NCBI GenBank assembly: GCA_937877455.1
Contig: CALFIU010000100.1
Coordinates: forward strand, 32,929-96,928
Length of the DNA: 64,000 nucleotides
From: an uncultured Bacteroidales bacterium
GTDB lineage: Bacteria; Bacteroidota; Bacteroidia; Bacteroidales; UBA3824
Direction: 5' to 3'
Positions 61,969-64,000 of the stretch are shown here, piece after piece. The translations under genes were made by a program, and so were the position numbers. Under the pieces are notes generated by a model. It was not told the origin of the DNA. It made no database searches and saw nothing but the letters and a program-made list of their open reading frames with translations. Each line of letters starts with the position of its first letter. The stretch's first letter is position 1.

Positions 61969-62093
61969 TGGTACACACGCTTGGTACGACTTTGGTACAC
62001 AAACTTTGCGTAGTATTACGCAGACTTGCGTACTTTTGCGTATTTGCGTGGTACACATAATATGTGAACCAAATTGTAGAGTATCGAAACTAT
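61969..62093. promoter_or_regulatory. Repeat cluster by the integrase gene (probable att arm)
   Basis: TGGTACACA occurs at 61,969 and 62,049, TTGGTACGA at 61,981 and TTTGGTACACAAA at 61,991-62,003, the inverse of the TGTACCAAA motif at the left end of the window. Between them is an array of GCGTA units (TTTGCGTAG, TTGCGTAC, TTTGCGTAT, TTTGCGTGG, about 62,005-62,050). ACCAAATTGT (62,068-62,077) and TCGAAACTAT (62,084-62,093) are also found at 61-70 and 90-99. These are likely integrase and excision-factor sites. Confidence 0.55.
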
Positions 62094-62118
62094 AACTTAC
62101 TGAATGATAACCTTAAAT

Positions 62119-62150
62119 GTATATAGGCACCTTCGCAGATGCCTATATAC
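62119..62150. terminator. Stem-loop between prophage and tRNA-Lys
   Basis: GTATATAGGCA pairs with TGCCTATATAC over 11 bases around a 10-base loop. It lies 13 bases past the tRNA 3' end, where a tRNA terminator or 3' processing signal would be. On the tRNA strand the following bases are ATTTAAGG, not a strong T-run. Confidence 0.5.
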
Positions 62151-62163
62151 CCTTTTGTCTGTG

Positions 62164-62236
62164 TGACCCGCTTGGGGTTCGAACCCAAGACCCCAACATT
62201 AAAAGTGTTGTGCTCTACCGACTGAGCTAGCGGATC
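62164..62236 (-). tRNA. tRNA-Lys (anticodon UUU)
   Basis: The cloverleaf is complete: acceptor GATCCGC with GCGGGTC (one G-U pair), D arm GCTC...GAGC, anticodon arm ACAACACTTTTAATGTTGG with UUU, and T arm with TTCGAAC. No CCA is encoded. It reads towards the prophage, so its 3' end is the probable attachment target. Confidence 0.95.
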
Positions 62237-62289
62237 GACCGTGAAATTTCAAACAATTGCGTTATGGCGCTTTTTCCCAAAAGCGGGTG

Positions 62290-62321
62290 CAAAGGTACGA
62301 CGAAAATTTGAAACGGCCAAA
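62290..62321 (-). promoter_or_regulatory. Promoter of tRNA-Lys
   Basis: On the - strand TTTG (62,318-62,321), exactly 20 bases and TACCTTTG (62,290-62,297) match the Bacteroidetes sigma-A consensus. This supports the taxonomic assignment of the host. Confidence 0.8.
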
Positions 62322-62322
62322 T

Positions 62323-63444
62323 TTATTGGGATGAATTTTCGCTTTGGGGCGATAATTGTTGTGTTTCGGGGGCTGTGTCCTCGTTCTCGCGGGTGATGTA
62401 GCGCTGGTAGTAGGCCATGAGGAGGGTGGTGAGCGGCAGGGCGATGATGAGGCCGGTGAAGCCGAGCAGGGCGCCCCAGACGGAGAGCGAGAGGAGCAGA
62501 ATGGCGGGGTTGAGCCCCATGGCGTGGCCCATGACCTTGGGTGTGACCACCATGTCGATGATGACCTGCACGATGGCGAAGACGGCAACGGCCATGGCGA
62601 AGATGACCCAGAAGTTCTGTCCCGTGTCGGCAGCCTTCAGCAGTGCCAGCAGGGCCGTGGGTATGAGTGCGAAGGTGTGCAGATAGGGCACCAGGTCGAG
62701 TATGCCGATGAGTATGCCCAGGCCGATGGCCATGGGGAAGTCGATGATGGTGAAGCCTATGCAGAAGAGGATGCCCATGATGAGCGCCACAAGCGACTGT
62801 CCGCGGATGTAGTTGTTCAGCTCGCGCTCGGCATCGCTGGCCAGTGAGCGCCAGAAGGGGCGGCTCTTCTTGGGGAATATCTTTATCCAGCTGTCGGTGA
62901 GGTACTCATAGTCCATCAGGATGAAGAACATATAGAGCAGGGTGATGAGCGAGGCTGTGATGCTGACGATGATGCTATAGGTCTGTCCCAGGACGGTGAA
63001 CATACGGGGCAGAATCTCCTTGATACCCGACTTGAAGTAGTCGCTGCTGACGAAATCCTCCAGTTCGGCACGGTGCTGCTGCGACCATTGCTGCACGGCT
63101 CGCGGTATGCTGTCTATCTGTGCCGACTCGTGGATATAGGCGGTGGCCAGCTCGCCCAGCTTCCGGAACTGCTCGATCATGGGCGGTACGATGAGCCACA
63201 CCACGGTCGTGATGATGGCGATGACGAAGAGCAGGGTGACGATGATGCTGAGCACGCGCCCCGGTACGTGTAGCCTGACCTGCACGAACTTGACGACAGG
63301 GTAGAGCATGTAGGCCAGCAGCCACGCCACAGCAAAGGGCAGGAGCACGCCGCCCAGATAGTTGACGAGCCACATGATGGCGAGCACCAGCAGCCCGTAG
63401 CCCAGCAGTCGCACGAAGTGGTCGAATGTAATGGTCTCTTTCAT
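62323..63444 (-). CDS. AI-2E family transporter (PerM-like membrane protein)
   Basis: The 373-residue host protein has about eight hydrophobic helices and the family signatures PPMIEQ (residues about 87-92) and GILDLVPYLHTF with VVTPKVMG near the C-terminus. Members export small molecules or ions across the inner membrane; the substrate here is unknown. GC content and codon use (CTG, GCC, CGC) are much richer than in the prophage, marking host DNA. It was not damaged by the insertion. Confidence 0.9.
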   Translation of the reverse strand: MKETITFDHFVRLLGYGLLVLAIMWLVNYLGGVLLPFAVAWLLAYMLYPVVKFVQVRLHVPGRVLSIIVTLLFVIAIITTVVWLIVPPMIEQFRKLGELATAYIHESAQIDSIPRAVQQWSQQHRAELEDFVSSDYFKSGIKEILPRMFTVLGQTYSIIVSITASLITLLYMFFILMDYEYLTDSWIKIFPKKSRPFWRSLASDAERELNNYIRGQSLVALIMGILFCIGFTIIDFPMAIGLGILIGILDLVPYLHTFALIPTALLALLKAADTGQNFWVIFAMAVAVFAIVQVIIDMVVTPKVMGHAMGLNPAILLLSLSVWGALLGFTGLIIALPLTTLLMAYYQRYITRENEDTAPETQQLSPQSENSSQ

Positions 63445-63450
63445 TTTTTT

Positions 63451-63555
63451 ATTATCTGTGCCATCTGTGAAACCTGTGGTGATTTTATTATCTGTGCCAT
63501 CTGTGAAATCTGTGGTGGTTTCATTATCTGTGCCATCTGTGAAATCTGTGGTGGT
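63451..63555. repeat. 36-base tandem repeat, three copies
   Basis: ATTATCTGTGCCATCTGTGA recurs at 63,451, 63,487 and 63,523, a period of exactly 36, each followed by a variant of AACCTGTGGTGAT. It fills the gap between the tdk and transporter genes. Related CTGTGAAATC repeats are common between genes in Bacteroidales, to my recollection. Confidence 0.8.
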
Positions 63556-64000
63556 TATAAGGAGTGGGAATGTTCCGCTTTACGGTAGCAGTCGCGGCAG
63601 AGAGGTTCGTATTCCTGTGCCTCGCCCAGCAGCACGCGACGCTCGCTGTCCACTTTGCGGTGGCTGACGTAGGCCAGTGCTCCGCAGCGCACGCAGATGG
63701 CGTGCACCTTCGTCACCTCGTCGGCAATGGCGCAGAGGGCGGGCATTGGGCCGAATGGCTTGCCGCGGAAGTCCATGTCGAGGCCGGCGACGATGACGCG
63801 CACGCCCCGGTAGGCCAGCTCGTTGCACACATCGACGATGCCCTGATCGAAGAACTGTGCCTCGTCGATGCCCACCACGTCGATGTCGCCGGCAAGCAGC
63901 AGGATGCTGGCCGAAGAGTCGATGGGCGTGCTCTGAATGTGTTTCTGGTCGTGGCTCACCACGTCCTCCTCGCTGTAGCGCACGTCAATGGCTGGCTTGA
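63555..64000 (-). CDS. tdk: Thymidine kinase, C-terminal part (runs off the window)
   Basis: The reading frame continues past base 64,000, so the N-terminus with the P-loop is missing. The visible part has [11 protein letters not shown] (the Walker B/lasso region), [15 protein letters not shown], and two zinc-binding pairs, CVRCGA and CRDCYRK, of type II thymidine kinases. It phosphorylates thymidine in the salvage pathway. A GTG at 63,983 is internal, not the start. Confidence 0.92.
   Translation of the reverse strand, partial: KPAIDVRYSEEDVVSHDQKHIQSTPIDSSASILLLAGDIDVVGIDEAQFFDQGIVDVCNELAYRGVRVIVAGLDMDFRGKPFGPMPALCAIADEVTKVHAICVRCGALAYVSHRKVDSERRVLLGEAQEYEPLCRDCYRKAEHSHSL

Larger units (their letters stand above)
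1..62163. mobile_element. Bacteroidales siphovirus-like prophage next to tRNA-Lys
   Basis: A continuous set of phage modules (replication, packaging, head, tail, DGR, lysis, accessory genes, integrase) ends just left of a tRNA-Lys gene, beyond which the sequence becomes GC-rich host DNA. The integrase gene points away from the tRNA, as is usual for tRNA-inserted prophages. The portal, terminase, HK97-like head and 7-kb tape measure gene indicate a long-tailed virus with non-contractile tail; no sheath gene was seen. The left boundary is uncertain: repeats like those beside the integrase occur at bases 58-272, but no copy of the tRNA 3' end is visible there. The right boundary lies between about 62,060 and the tRNA. 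Confidence 0.93.

Noticed and set aside
63451..63555. Three tandem repeats considered as a CRISPR array
   Set aside because: The units follow directly on each other with period 36 and no spacers, so this is a simple tandem repeat.
63431..63667. A 78-codon + frame across the tandem repeat and tdk end
   Set aside because: It is the translation of the 36-base repeat followed by the antisense of the thymidine kinase gene.

Overview
The window is almost entirely one large temperate tailed phage (prophage) of a Bacteroidales host, probably a Prevotella/Segatella or Bacteroides relative. This rests on the promoter style (TTTG, about 20 bases, TAnnTTTG, with a perfect copy in front of the host tRNA-Lys), on A/T-rich translation starts with little Shine-Dalgarno signal, on the Bacteroides-type tyrosine integrase, and on the GC-rich host genes at the right end (an AI-2E/PerM family transporter and thymidine kinase). 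The prophage lies against the 3' side of tRNA-Lys(UUU) near 62.1 kb. Its left end is at or just before base 1: copies of a TGTACCAAA motif lie at both ends, but no attL could be proven.

Layout. 0.3-5 kb (+): a D5-like SF3 helicase/primase and seven small genes, including a HAD-type DNA 3'-phosphatase-like protein. 5-12 kb (-): packaging genes, namely a putative small terminase, a MuF-like head protein with a nuclease/toxin-like C-terminus, the portal, and a large terminase whose Walker A motif is split by a 346-residue intein. 12-25 kb (+): scaffold, decoration protein, major capsid, connectors, tail terminator, tail tube, tail chaperones (with a likely -1 frameshift on A9) and a 2318-residue tape measure, so a long non-contractile tail. 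26-44 kb (+): distal tail protein, a 3262-residue tail protein, a retropepsin-like protein and a 2186-residue receptor-binding fibre. 44-46 kb: a diversity-generating retroelement (DGR). 46-49 kb (+): chaperone-like protein, membrane proteins, holin, amidase endolysin and a spanin-like protein. 49-59 kb (-): an accessory/early operon with a second DGR target, a radical SAM enzyme, an acyl carrier protein, a PurA-like enzyme, a vWA protein, zinc-ribbon proteins, a tRNA-Leu-like element, a DnaQ-like exonuclease and a 704-residue protein. 59-62 kb: a regulatory region with structured RNAs, two small genes, and the integrase.

How it works together. The DGR reverse transcriptase would copy the adenine-rich template repeat and rewrite two targets: the tip of the large fibre (11 differences, all at template adenines) and, 5 kb away on the opposite strand, a small non-structural protein (17 differences, all at template adenines). 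Four promoters (near 5.7, 26.1, 59.4 and 59.5 kb) carry the same AGATATTC element between their -33 and -7 boxes. They drive two small beta-helix-like proteins and two short structured RNAs, which suggests a small co-regulated set inside the prophage. No repressor gene, DNA polymerase or Avd-type DGR accessory gene was recognised in the window.
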